A stretch of 64,000 nt of DNA from Phlebotomus papatasi (GCF_024763615.1 NC_077223.1:99696627-99760626); one strand, 5' to 3'. Shown: positions 35,411 to 46,905, numbered from the stretch's first letter. The notes: generated by a model not told the origin, from the letters alone. A program made the numbers and translations.

Positions 35411-37252
35411 AGGGACAGATAATCCTAACCGGCTTATGTAGGTGAGATTCTTAACGTGAGCTAACTCGGAGTGCATGCAAATTCGATTTAGAGCTGAAAT
35501 TGTGAGTCGCCATTCAGTTATCTTGAATAAAATTCGTGAAATTATACAAATTTTGTATTTAAACCAAAATATCAAGGATTTGGATGAACTGACAGAAAAG
35601 TGTTATATGGGTGAAATGTAGACCAGAATGTTCTCTATAATTTTTCCATAGAACATGATCTCATCGATTACTCAGAAGCCAAGATAATCGAGGTTTTTTG
35701 TTTCTTAACTTGTTTTTTTCATCCAGAGTGCCCCAAGTAGTCATTTGTTGAACTTCAACTATATCAAAGAATTGTTGTATTCTGTGGGACTTTCCATTTA
35801 AAACCCTATTTTAAGTGTCTTGGTGGAGTAGAGGCAGTCAAATTGGCATCTGAGTGATTTCAAAGCGTTATTATGGGAAAAATCAATTTTTTCACACTTA
35901 AACGGCAAAATCGGAGTGATAGCGTAGTCTGAGCGGAAAATGATGTATGGACGAAATGTAGAGACAAATGTCCTCTACAATTATGTCGAAGTAATCATCA
36001 AAATCGGTTCAGCGACAGTCGAGATAATTGAGGTTATGTGATATTGAAATTGGTTTTTCGACTGTGGCGCCCCTGGTGTTGGTCACACGAAGTTCAAATA
36101 TTCTAGAAAGCTGTAGCATTTGGTGAGATCTTTCGTTTAAGCCCTCATTCATCAAAATCGGTCACATAGAACCGGAGATATGATTTTTTGAATTTCGTGA
36201 ACTTTGACCCCTCATATCTCCGGTTCTATTGAAACCACAGCGCACATACGCACCATTTTGGAAACGTCCTAGACTGGACTACAACATACTAAAATTTCAT
36301 TAACTTGCACAATGCCGTTTTTGAGAAAAGTGACTTTGAATTTCGATGAATTTTGACGCTATCACAGCGCCACCTGTGGTGACTTTTTGAACTTCCATCT
36401 GAAAGTGCTCATCGAGACGAAACCAAAAAGGTAAAATTTAGGTCGCTATGTTAATTAGAACCGGAGATAGAGGCCGGTCAATGTTCGAACTTTGACCCCT
36501 TATAGCTCGGGTCAGGGGTTATGGATCGACTTAAGGTTTTTTTTGTTTGATAGGTATAATCAACGGCTACAACATACTAAAATTTCAGCCCGATTGCATA
36601 AGGAATTTTTGAGTTATTTAACTTTTAAGATTTAAAAATTTTCTTTTTAATAATAGCGCCCCTAGCGGTGGTTTTATGAACTTGCGATGTTAGAAGGGGA
36701 AGTGGCATTTCACGAGAGCTTTCCAAAAAGCCCTCATTTTTTAAATTCTGACAATTAGAACCGGAGTTATGGCCATTTTAAGAAAATTTTTTTGGACCCT
36801 TATAGCTCGGGTCAGGGGGGTCGGGGGACCTTAAGTTTGGTATTGATGGAAAGCTCTAAGGCCCAGCTATAACATACTAAAATTTGAGCCCGCTCGATGC
36901 CATAGGGGCAGAGCTATTGAGAAAACAAAAAAAGGGGGGTCTTCAAAATGGCGGAAGGAGGGGTGGGGGGTGGGGGGTCAATGCACCATGTTGCAATTTT
37001 CATACGATATTTAACCTTTGCCGAAAACCGCAAGTCGATATCTTTTTTAGTTTAGGAGCTATTAAGCTCCAAAGAGCGGCCGGACGGCCGGCCGGACGGC
37101 CGGCCGGCCGGCCGGCCGGGAACGTAACTTAGCCCCCCATATATTCGTGATCAGGAAGTGGCGAAACACATTTTGGCCAAGTTTGAGCGCGATCGGAGGA
37201 CATGAAATTTTGTTAGGATTATAGTAGGTGAGATTGTTAAGAATCTCACCTA
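35411..37252. mobile_element. Nested 1.84-kb element with a GC-rich CCGGCCGGA tract
   Basis: It carries taggtgagattcttaac near the left edge (35439) and ends in the hairpin taggtgagatt...aatctcaccta. The interior holds degenerate tandem units of about 290 bp: acatactaaaatttca at 36289, 36569 and 36871, and tatagctcgggtcagggg at 36498 and 36796. Near the right end 37077-37120 is almost pure ccggccgg/acggccgg. The end ctaa and the hairpin recall Helitrons, but the left end does not begin TC, so the class is open. Confidence 0.7.
37077..37120. repeat. CCGGCCGG/ACGGCCGG short tandem tract
   Basis: More than 40 bases are almost entirely C and G with an 8-10-base period, in DNA that is otherwise about two-thirds A+T. 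Confidence 0.9.
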
Positions 37253-37719
37253 ATATTGTTGATTTATCAAGAAACTGTAGAAGTTACAAAGAAAATAGTA
37301 TGCTCTGCTTAACAAGCATTATCGATTAAACGTTTTGGATAAATAAAAAAATGCGAGCAAAAATACTAATTTCTTAAAAAGAAGAATTCTTTATTTTATA
37401 TAAACACTGTGAAATCACCAAGAATAACTCTATTGAATTTTGCAAACTTCAGTGAAAAATATTCCATCTTTTCAGACACAGCTGTCTGGAAAGTCTGGAA
37501 TGTAGAAAAATCTACAGAAAATCGGCAAAATTTCTGCAGAAATTCGTCAGAGTATGCACCAGGATTCGTCAGAAAATCTGCAAAAATTTCTGACGAATTT
37601 TGTCCCAGGCCCAAATAAAATTCGTAGGAATATCTACAGATTTCTCGGCAGATTTTCTGCAGAGCCGTAGATATTTTCTGTAGAAATCTTAAAGATATCT
37701 GACGAAATTATTTGACGGG

Positions 37720-39914
37720 TACATTAAACACGCGATTGATCGTCGAATAGAGTGTCCATTCCCTTGTAACTTCAATATGTCCCTGAAAACAGTTTTTAAT
37801 TTGAATTTTGACAGCTGCCTCGTCATTTTGACGTGTAGTGTTCAACGCGACCTTTTCGTTACGGAGTAACGGTTTTCATTCGACTAACCTAAAATTGATT
37901 TTCAGCAACCTTGTCAGCAACTTTTATTTTGCATACTCATTTGTTTTCACATGAAACAAACCAAAGACTGTAATAGCCTTAATTTGAATTATGTGTTTAA
38001 ACGAAAATTACTCCCATTTCACAGACAATTTCTTCAAATGCTCTCTTTGAGTGAAGCCAATGAGTTAGGAAATGAAAGTATAAACTAATTTAAACTAACC
38101 AATTATCAGCTTTGCGCTTGAGTATCTTATTGGTTCTCTGAGATATGTATCTGTCCGACCAAACAGAAAATTGCTATATTCCCATAAGTTCCATGGCAGA
38201 AACAAATCAGTCAAATAATGTAAGTTGATGCAAACCAGCTGGAATTCTTTGGATCGAGAGGGAGGAAAATTTATCAACATTCCAGAGCATTAATTACCCT
38301 CCTCCTTTGGCGGAATAAATCAATGTTGACTCTCAGCACATTTCTCGGCTATACCCAAAAAGTCTTTCGATGTAAGCAAAATGTGTGAAAATTGCAATTC
38401 ACTATCACGTCAGAAATGTGCTGAGGATTTATCTGTAGGTGATTTTTGCCGCACCTTTTGTGGTAAAAATTGCACATAGGCAGATTAGACAATTGGGCGG
38501 GAAATTGGGTGATAAAGAGGAGAAGGGTTGGACAACCTACAACCTTTTTGTAGGGGGATATGATACTTTGGTATGCAAAGAGTGTAAAAACAGCTATTCC
38601 GTATAACAAATATGCCAAATCACATACGATGATTGAATTCCCAGATAAAGTCGTGGCGTACCTGTGAATGTTTAGAAATGTGAGAAATTATCGAGATAAT
38701 AGTAAAAGAAGTTTGAAGTTGGTAGTCAACAGTTGATCTCTTTCATCTCCATCCTCGTCTCTTGTTCCCATCTCTCGCACAACAAAAAAAAAAGACCATT
38801 TGTTACAATGTGAAAACTTACTATAGTGGTGATTGCTGTAATATTATAAATTATTGTCAATATGATTGTATGTAATATAAAATTGCAAAACATGGTCATA
38901 CATTAATGGAAATTTATGTTTAAATCAATTTTGCCAGAATGCGAAATGGTGCTACATATGCCATGATTATTTTAAATAAATATATAGTAGTAGGTTTGAC
39001 TAAAAAATCACCCAATACTAGCAATAAATTTTAAAATTGCGGTAGTCTTGTTTGCTAAATTGATCAAACAAAACATTTTAAACAATTTGTTGTGGAAAAA
39101 ACAGAGACCCAGATCGATCGTTTGTGGAGATTTCGATCGACCGCCTCCATTTAAATGAGAACGCAATTGGGGATATGATGAAAATTCACTTCGGCAATCT
39201 CAATATTCCAATCTCAAATTCATATTAACTCACAACTCTTGTAAATCACGCAAAGAAAACCACATGAGACAAACCCATCGAACAACGTGCTAAATCGACA
39301 ATTTAAAAGAGAGTGTGGCTCGAGGAAAACTGCCTTTCGTGTCGACGGAAAAATGCCACAGTAAAGTGAAATAAAAAAAAGAACTATGCTTCCATTGTTG
39401 GTACAAGATGTGAATTATACTGTCTGTGATTTATTCTTCTGGGAGAAATTCACAGAGAGACTCTGAGAATAGACAGATTCACTTGCCACAACTTCCCTCC
39501 CAAGCAAAAAAGAAAAGAAAAAAAAAACATAAAAGAAAAGCCTCTTCCGAGTCTTGGACGATGTGTGAAAAGAATTGCATGAAATTTGCGTATAAAACAC
39601 CTCTTTTTATTTTTGTTGCTCGTCTTTCTCGCCGGTTTTCAACACCTCCATCAATGAACTTCAACCCCCAAGCGACCGATTGTCTGACTAGTAGCATGCC
39701 AAAGTGACAACTTGTACCCCCGAGACACTCGTTTCCGATAACACCGGAAAGTGCTTCTTGCATCAAGTGAAGGAAAAAAAAGGTAGACGGCGGAATAAAC
39801 GTATTCACAAAGTTGAAAACACTTTGCCATGTGGAGCAGTTCTTACTACACTGTTAGAAAAGGAATACCAAGACATAACTAATCGTTTGCCAATAGATGG
39901 CGTTGTTACGTAAA
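37720..39914. other. Single-copy-looking island
   Basis: No shared repeat and no supported exon. Overlapping open frames at 39420-39910 on both strands show no family features and share an A-rich/T-rich run. Confidence 0.4.
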
Positions 39915-39916
39915 TA

Positions 39917-40405
39917 CAGTAGAGTTCCTCAAATTTGAACATTTGGGGGATATAGATGACATTTCCCACTCCTCAAATTTGAACAATATTTTCAAAAACG
40001 TAACGGAATTGAGGTGAAATGCGCTTTCTCTAAATTAAGAAAAATAACTTTAGAGAAAATATTAATGTAATTTATTGTGAAACAAATGGAATTTGTTGCG
40101 GAAGTTAATATAATGACCAGCGCACAATAATTTTTGTTTGTAAACATGTTTTCAAAATTTCCCATGAGAATGAGCGAGATGACTAGATCTAGATCTCACT
40201 CACTCTCATTGAAATGTCAAAAACATGTTTACTAAACAAAAGTTATTGTGCGTTGGGCATAATACGATAGTATTGAGGAAACACAAGAGAAAAATAGTTC
40301 TAATTCTGACTCTTCGCAAAACTTTCTTCGCATAACCTTAAATTTTATATTTCGAATTCAACCGTCGTTCAAATTTGAGGAGTTCAAATTTGAGGAACTC
40401 TACTG
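39917..40405. mobile_element. pogo-like TIR element CAGTAGAGTTCCTC at TA
   Basis: The left end cagtagagttcctcaaattt is mirrored exactly by aaatttgaggaactctactg. TA lies on both sides (39915-39916 and 40406-40407). It is 489 bp and non-coding. Confidence 0.88.
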
Positions 40406-40944
40406 TATATTTTGATTTGAATGTACTAAACCAATGGGCATTCTATTACATTGTAGAACTCATCTCGGAACTGAAAGAAAACATTTTTACAAAAGTTAGC
40501 CAATATTGTACTTTTAGTACATCATAGCATTCAATATTTAGTACCCATGATTAAAATTAAATTACAAAAGCAAAAGTTATAACCAATTGTTAATCTTACC
40601 CTAACTCAAGAATTATTGCAAAACCTTGCATAGAAACTACTCAATCTCTATATATTTACTAATAGATAAATGTACTAAATTTAGTACAATATTTTAAAGC
40701 TATACCGCTGGACTACCTGAAGTTCAAGATACAAAATGTACGTAGTAGTATGTCTCTTGACGAAATCCTTGACTAAGTTCTTCTTATTGAGATCTATTGT
40801 TATTTGTTTTAAATTAAACATTAGACTTTGTCTGATAAGAAAGTATATTCTAAATGTAGTATACTAAATTAGGAGAATAATATCATTATTTCAAGATTAG
40901 ATAAAAAATAATTTAATTCAATTTCAATTTAATGCAATATACTT

Positions 40945-41215
40945 CGCCGCAAATATCCTTGGTTTCGGCTGCCAACCGACTTCACTAGCTATCTCATCAT
41001 GTAAACGGCAGAAACTAGTAAATCATTGATCGTATAAATCCGATCAAAATCTCGAACGCCAAAATCCCGAAAGCCAAAATTCTGAATGGGCCAAAATTCC
41101 GAATTCTTAAAAGTGTCATAGCTACTCCCGCGTTTGCATTCGCGATTGATGGAGGCAAATGGAAATATTCTGTGTCTTGGGAAATTATTCTACACATTAT
41201 CCTACATATATTTTA
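40945..41215. repeat. Dispersed repeats: copy 2 of the ACGGCAGAAA repeat, then an 'AAAATCCCGAA' repeat
   Basis: 40945-41035 resembles 23915-24000. 41036-41215 (caaaatcccgaaagccaaaa; ttgggaaattattc) is found in reverse orientation at 51330-51545, including cgcgattg and gtgtcatagct-type landmarks. Confidence 0.75.
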
Positions 41216-41866
41216 ATCCCTTTCTCCGATTTACAATATATCGCTTACATTTTATAAAATTGTGGCAGTTGTAGCGTGGGATCAGGGCAACAGGAGCAAG
41301 CATAATAAAGGATAAGTGCCAGCTTGGCTAAAAATAACGTTAAGGCTATCTTTTTATGTATATCTTTAGTAACTATATCTTAGTTACTAAAGCTTTTTCA
41401 CTTATAGTCGAAGTCTGACATTTGCAGTATTTACTGATATAAAAACGTACTAAATTTAGTTAAATTTCATAATGTAAAACCTCGACTTCAATATGAGTTC
41501 TAAAATCCACATGATACTATATTACTGAGAAATAAAAGTTTTAAATTACATATTACTTAAAATTCCAAATTAAAACCTATGTCTCTGGCTTTTAACACTA
41601 AGTTAGAGCTACTGTAATTATTATTCTTCGTGTACTAAATTTTATTCAATATTAAAATCTAAGCTGGAAACCCCAAATTAGACAAAATAATTAAACTTTT
41701 GCTATTCATATACTTAGCTAATTTCCTGGTTATAGTATAGGCCATTATAAACTATACTTTGGAATATTTAGTACACCTGAGTGTTAGCTTTGTAACGTTT
41801 TATTTTTTGGATATAGTAACCTTAAAAACAAATAGAAATATTCATTTGAAGTTTAACATATGGGAT

Positions 41867-42084
41867 TAGGGTAAAGTGGTACAAGTTGGACAGGGCTTTT
41901 TTCTTGATAAATTTAGTACTTCATTTTTATTTGTATATTTTTAATGTTTTACTTTTATAATTTGGTTTTTTGTGCTTAAAAAGAAATTTTGTACCGTATT
42001 TATCAAGAAAAAAGCCATGTCCGACTTGTACCGGCGAATTGTCCAAATTGTGACACTATGTCCAAATTACACCACTTTACTCTA
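41867..42084. mobile_element. TAGGG-group 'GTGGTACAAGTTGGACA' element, copy 2
   Basis: It runs from tagggtaaagtggtacaagt to the mirrored accactttactctа. The inner hairpin is cttgataaatttagtac ... tatttatcaag. Confidence 0.88.
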
Positions 42085-42129
42085 TGCAAGGTACTAATAT
42101 TATGCAAATTTAGTACAAATTAGTAAAAT

Positions 42130-42927
42130 TTTGAAATAGTTAATAGGACTAGATTTGTACATGGGTGGAGACGTTTAGCGCTTCCTTCTACCGCGGCCTT
42201 ATAGTCCTATTGTAGAATAATAGGACTAAATTAATAATTAAAATAATAACACAAAATATTAATTTGAGCCTTACTTTATGAGTTTCACAAATTATTACAT
42301 CTCTTAGTTCAATACCTTCAATTCTGAAGCCAACTTCATGATAAAAATAAGATTAATAGAAAATTTTGGAAATCTTCGGCAGTGCAGAAACTGTGTGATA
42401 GATTTCCAATTTTCTTTGAAATATTCTATTTTTCTTTACACAAGTTTCAGATTGAAGGTATAGCCTAGATATCAAATATTTAAAATTATAAATAAAAAAA
42501 CTATTTTCATCCTCTTTTGAAGTCTAATGTATCATTTGCCCCTTCAAAAAAATTTCTTAATTATCTTGTTGAATAGAAATTAGACGTTCTATGCTATCAA
42601 TTTTCAAAAAATATTATAATCTCTTCGGATTACCTAATTAGTTAAAAACTTTGCATGCTTTGAATTCTTCAGGCTCTATAGTTAAATTAGGATCAAGGAT
42701 GAGACTAAAATATTTCAAGGGACTTAGTATTCAGTACCTTGTGGATAAAACGTTAATCGTCTACGCATATTTGGTTGAAAAAAGTTCGAAAACAGTTTAG
42801 GAAAGTTCGAGAATTCAAAATTTGAGAACAGTTAACAGCGCCATTCGTGGGAGAATACATTGCCCTCTTGCAGAGGAAAAGATTGCCAGTATTATTTTTA
42901 ACTTTTGGCATTCACCAAATGCAAATA
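42130..42927. other. AT-rich intronic stretch
   Basis: No repeat with a clear border and no gene. Two GAACAGTT-like words lie at 42789 and 42825. Confidence 0.4.
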
Positions 42928-43455
42928 CAGTGGGACCTCGATAGAGTCAACAAATTATTTCCAGGTCTGTTGTCTCCATTGTATTCGGTGATTCTATCGG
43001 AGTCCAAAAAATCACATAAAATGTGAAATTTTGATATAAAGGGCTATTATTTTATGTTTGTAATAGATAATTGATAAATTTAACACGGTAGTAGAATATT
43101 TTATTTAACAGACAAGAGAGAAAGAAAAGGCAAAAGAACTTTCAATCGGTCAAAACTCTTAAAATCACGAAAAGAAAATTATTTTGTCAAAAATTGATTA
43201 CACGGTTAATATACGAATTTTATCATAATATTGTTTTTTTTGTGTTGAAAACGTTACATTGATACACTAAAACACTGAGTTTAATTTCGAAAAAGTCATA
43301 CAATATTATTAGGTCAATAATAATGGGAAAGTTGACTCTATCGGAGTCAATTTAGGTCCAAGTTGAGTCTATCGGAGTCCGTAGAGTAAAAAAATAGCTG
43401 TTGACTCTATTGGAGATTGACTCTATCGGGGGTTGACTCTATCAAGGTCCCATTG
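42928..43455. mobile_element. pogo-like TIR element CAGTGGGACCTCGATAGAGT
   Basis: The left end cagtgggacctcgatagagt is mirrored by actctatcaaggtcccattg. TA precedes the left end. The word ttgactctatcgga recurs four times near the right end. It is non-coding. Confidence 0.8.
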
Positions 43456-43474
43456 GATTTTTATATTCCGAATT

Positions 43475-43910
43475 ATCCAGAATCTATGGAGAACTCTTCG
43501 GTGATGGTCAGTTGATTTAAAGTCACTTCACAAAGAAAAACACTTCTTCAATTTTGCCCAGAGCTTTCGGTCTTGGAGATGGACCTTCTTCAGTGGCTAC
43601 AAGGATTTGAGCACTTATTTTAGAAATTACATTTAAAATAAAAAGTCGTTTTTTCGTTGAACAGTTCAACAATTCAATTCAAGGATCGTTATTTTGTATG
43701 GGATTGGGAAATATAATCACTTTCAAGTTATCAATTGGGAAGGTTCTTTTGGAAATTGTTTTCGCTGATTTTTTCTTTTAGGTACGGTTTTGATATGATG
43801 TGGTTTGGCGACTTTGGCGCTTTTTGTTTATAATTTTCCTTTGTGTTATCAATTGATCTTTCTTGTTTTAGTTAGAATCTTTCTTCCCTACGATTTCCAA
43901 CAGTGTACAG
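43475..43910 (+). repeat. Dispersed repeat with GAAAGCTCTGGGC/GAAGAAGGTCC, copy 1
   Basis: It resembles 51938-52390 in order: ctatggaga, cacttca, ttgcccagagctttcggtc, gaccttcttcagtgg, gggaaggttcttt, ttgatatgatgtggtttgg and ggcgctttttg. The left and right limits are approximate. Confidence 0.75.
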
Positions 43911-44770
43911 CAAACTGTGAGTAAAATCTCTTGGAGGGTTGCGATTTTCCCTTCAAGCTATTGATAATTGAAGCCTTTTCGGTGAAAATCAATTCCTCCT
44001 GCGGCTACCGTTTTTCAAGCATTTGCAATCGCAAAAAAGCTGTATAGAGAGTTTAAGGTAAAAAAAATCTCTCGTGAAATTGGTTCAGAAAATAAATGTT
44101 TAGAGATGTTATGATAGAGTTTAATCTGTAAAATGTATGCAAAATACCCATGAATATCTCATTATTTACAATTAATGTTGGCTTTCAAGTGGTGTTGAAA
44201 GACATTTTGCTGGCTGGGATGGTGGTTGGAAAAATGAGAGCTCAAATACGATGGCAGGTTTAGTGGGCTCTCTTTGAGATGGTTATTTGGGATTATAAAT
44301 CGCTCGAATGGAGAAAATGACGATGATGAATTTATTAGTCACGACCTGACCCCACAAGACACAACACAAGGCACATGCTTCTTTTTTGCTCTCCTCGCCA
44401 CTTGGGATTTCTGTTGTTGGGGCTTGTGAAATCCCATTCTTGTGCACCTATATATTGGGGGGACCGCGCAGAAAGGGGTCCCCGGACGCTGCTGAAGTGG
44501 GAGAAAATTGTTTTGCGCCATGCACAATGAATTTCAAATGGAGTTCAATTATCGATTCGTTATTTATCATTTCATTCCTTCACTCCTTATAGCTCCTTTT
44601 TTTCTGACTTTTTTTCCCGTAGCACACAATCTCTCAATTCTAATTTACACTCAATTGAGCTCGGTGGAATGGAAATTCTTCCTCGAATTTCGTGAGAATA
44701 CCAAAACTCACCTGTGCATGGAAAATTTTATGCTGATGATGGCATTTTGTTTATTTATTCCATCTCGTAG
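43911..44770. other. Intronic stretch before the homeodomain exon
   Basis: It is single-copy in appearance. The exon's reading frame happens to stay open back to 44508, but this part has no family similarity and ends at a proper acceptor. Confidence 0.5.
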
Positions 44771-45096
44771 ATATGGCGCAGGATACGATTTAGCGGCAAG
44801 AAGGAAAAATGCCACGAGAGAATCAACAGCGACACTCAAAGCGTGGCTCAACGAGCACAAGAAGAATCCCTATCCCACAAAGGGTGAGAAGATCATGCTG
44901 GCGATCATCACCAAGATGACACTGACGCAGGTGTCGACGTGGTTTGCCAACGCCAGGCGGAGACTGAAGAAGGAGAATAAAATGACGTGGGAGCCCAAGA
45001 ACAAAACAGACGACGATGATGATGCAATGGTCTCGGATGACGAGAAGGACAAGGACGACCTCGATGGTGGCATGGACAAGAGTCGAGATCACAAAG
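44771..45096 (+). CDS. ara/caup: Iroquois homeobox gene, TALE homeodomain exon
   Basis: This exon encodes Gly40 (its last base) to Lys148 of the partial protein, plus one base of codon 149. Residues about 45-111 form a TALE-class homeodomain. It has the three-residue loop insertion with Pro73-Tyr74-Pro75, Trp97-Phe98 and Asn100 of WFANARRR in recognition helix 3, and Ala at the position equivalent to homeodomain residue 50, as is usual for Iroquois. The string RRKNATREST before helix 1 and MTWEPKNK after helix 3 are class signatures. The acidic tail (five Asp at 120-124, then VSDDEKDKDD) points to araucan/caupolican rather than mirror. The donor is AAG|GTACAG at 45097, weak but frame-proven: its single G plus AT of the next exon makes Asp149. 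Function from the family: sequence-specific DNA binding, activator or repressor in prepattern specification. Confidence 0.97.
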
Positions 45097-45648
45097 GTAC
45101 AGCATCCCAAAAATACAGGTGACAAAGTCCCCCCAACAGCTGTTTTTGACCCCCAACCCCTCCGCCCCAAAAGCCATTTTCCGCCAAAAACTGGAAAATT
45201 GATGAGTCTCGCCCCTCAACCCAAAAAGTCACAAATCTCAGCTACTACCGAACTCTCATACTTCACCAAATCCACCCTCATCTAAAGTTTTCCCTCCAAC
45301 AACCAACCCCCTCGTTGTCATTGTATGTTTGCCTGAAGAATGGCGACAAAAGGACCCCAAAGTCTCACTTAATAATAATATCAACTTCATCACTTCGTGA
45401 GATGTTCATTTTGCAACCCTCCACCAAAAACTTTTCCACCCCTCTTGGTGAAATTTCCACCAAGAATGATGGCAAATTTTCACAAGGAAGCACTTGGGCT
45501 GAGGGAGAGGTTTCGCTAGGAATTATCTAGGAATTTTGACTTAAGATTTTTGGTAAGATTTAATAAAGGGGGTTAATCTTAAACAAAATTTCAAACTTAA
45601 AGAAAGGATACTTTCTCTCGAAATTTTGAAACTAAACTTGTGAATTTA

Positions 45649-45903
45649 CACTGAAAAAAAAGAGGGTGCAATTAACTATTTTTCCTCATAACTTTAACAC
45701 TTTTTAGGTGTAAAAATATATCAACATTTTTTAATGTTAATTTTACACCTTTTTAAGGGTAAAATTAACATGAAAAGGGTAACTTTTGCCCCCAATACAC
45801 CTAAAAAGGGTAATATTTACACCGATTTCGGATCAATACTGCAGGGTAAAATTAACATTTCTGGAATGTTATTTTAACTTTTTCGGATTTCTCTCACTCA
45901 GTG
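45649..45903. mobile_element. CACTGAGA-terminated element, copy 3
   Basis: It runs from cactga to ctcactcagtg with TA on both sides. The interior (cctcataactttaacacttt; gatttcggatcaatactgca) matches the other two copies. Confidence 0.88.
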
Positions 45904-45913
45904 TATGAACAAT

Positions 45914-46600
45914 TTTAGTACACAAAAATCTTGTGGAACAAAGTTAATATGATGAGGGAGGATAGACTAAATTGACTAAATATCACAAAATTGCCTGAGA
46001 AGAGTTATTACATCACTGAAGTTAGTACTAGAAATTTTAGGTGTACTAAATTTACTTCAATAGGTTGCCTTTAGTAGTCTAATACAGACTAATCTCAGAT
46101 CGGAATAAACTTGTTTAGAGTTATAACTTTACCAAACTTTACGTAATTTACTTGCTAATTTTTTAGTACAATTCAATCTAAAATACAAAGCTGGATTTGA
46201 CTTGTACTAAAAACACTCGTTTCCATCAAATATAAAAAGTTTTAATAAGCCAATTTAATACTTTGCTTGTACTTAGCAGACAAATTTTAATTAAGAGTTG
46301 TACTTAAGTTTATACGGATTGGGTTTGGGAATGGAAATATAGGGTGTACTAAATTTAGATCGAAGATTAGATGAATACGTTTGATTTTACTAATCTTGTA
46401 GGGTAAGTATGAGCTAGATCGCAATCTGACTAATTAAATGGACTACTAAATTTATTAAATATAGATCGCTTAGTTCTATTTTTCAAGTTAAGTTTTAAAA
46501 ACTCTAAAATTGACTCGTACTAAAAACTGTAATACGGATCAAATATAAAATAATCAAAACAACTAAGTGTACTAAAAACTGCACTTTTTTATAAAAAAAA
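45914..46600. repeat. AT-rich block dense in TTTAGTAC
   Basis: Exact words occur at 45914, 46043, 46162, 46204, 46345, 46517 and 46568 within about 660 bp. The flanks do not align. Confidence 0.65.
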
Positions 46601-46744
46601 ATAAAATGTAGGCACTGGAATATGAGATTTTGTTAACACGGTTAAAAGAAAATACGTTTTTGGGTAAAAATCGAAATTTAAATTTGAACCAGGAGCAAAT
46701 CAAGCCTAACAGAAAATGAAGCTATTTTTCATTTTTCCTTGTAA

Positions 46745-46905
46745 AAATTTTGCAGATATTGCACCGCTACTTAAACAAATTTACTTGTAGTTTTCGTTTT
46801 ATTTCGGAGAACATTATGAAATATGTATTTTTAAATATTTAATACCCAATTTCGAAATATATCAGACTGATAATTCAATTCTGTTTAAGAAAAAACTTAC
46901 CATTA
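46745..46905 (-). repeat. Reverse fragment of the 'AGGCTTGATAGGC' element
   Basis: It is the complement of 58030-58160: gcagatattgca, tttatttcggagaacattat and atatcagactgataattcaa. It is truncated at both ends. Confidence 0.65.

Larger units (their letters stand above)
35194..37719. mobile_element. TIR element CCCGTCAAAT, long interrupted copy
   Basis: It has the same termini and flanking interior as 1564-2249. It is split after ctcaacaaaaa by about 1.84 kb of unrelated DNA and resumes at atattgttgattta (37253), exactly where the short copy is continuous. Confidence 0.85.
40420..42130. repeat. AT-rich block dense in TTTAGTAC
   Basis: Exact words occur at 40423, 40513, 40537, 40672, 40680, 41447, 41632, 41767, 41912 and 42109. 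One of these lies in the GTGGTACAAGTTGG element. Confidence 0.65.
18525..44770 (+). other. 26.2-kb intron between the pre-homeodomain and homeodomain exons
   Basis: It is bounded by a consensus GTAAGT donor at 18525 and the acceptor ctcgtag at 44764-44770. It has no supported coding sequence. It carries many TIR elements, two SINE-like relics and several single-copy-looking islands, listed separately. The largest islands are 22000-23080, 25740-26640, 27340-29020, 31620-33290 and 37720-39910. Iroquois loci in flies are known for large regulatory territories, so enhancers in this intron are plausible but not shown. Confidence 0.9.

Noticed and set aside
35198..35575. 125-codon frame with repeated Cys-Arg/Phe-Ala units
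   Set aside because: It is produced by the cagaatttctgc subrepeats of the CCCGTCAAAT element and its insertion.
36884..37132. Frame with repeated Ala-Gly-Arg-Pro units
   Set aside because: It is a translation of the CCGGCCGG tract inside a mobile element.
35411..37252. Helitron
   Set aside because: The ctaa end and terminal hairpin fit, but the left end does not begin TC and no helicase frame is present; left unclassified.
39420..39910. Small genes on either strand (frames of 60-109 codons)
   Set aside because: Overlapping frames on both strands, low-complexity Lys/Phe runs and no splice or family evidence.
44508..44770. Open frame continuing upstream of the homeodomain exon with its own ATG
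   Set aside because: The segment has no Iroquois similarity, contains a hydrophobic chance run, and is followed by a proper acceptor at 44770 that joins in frame to the exon at 18406-18524.
44823..45219. Antisense and alternative frames over the homeodomain exon
   Set aside because: They are shadows of the conserved frame; the + strand frame matches the homeodomain residue by residue.
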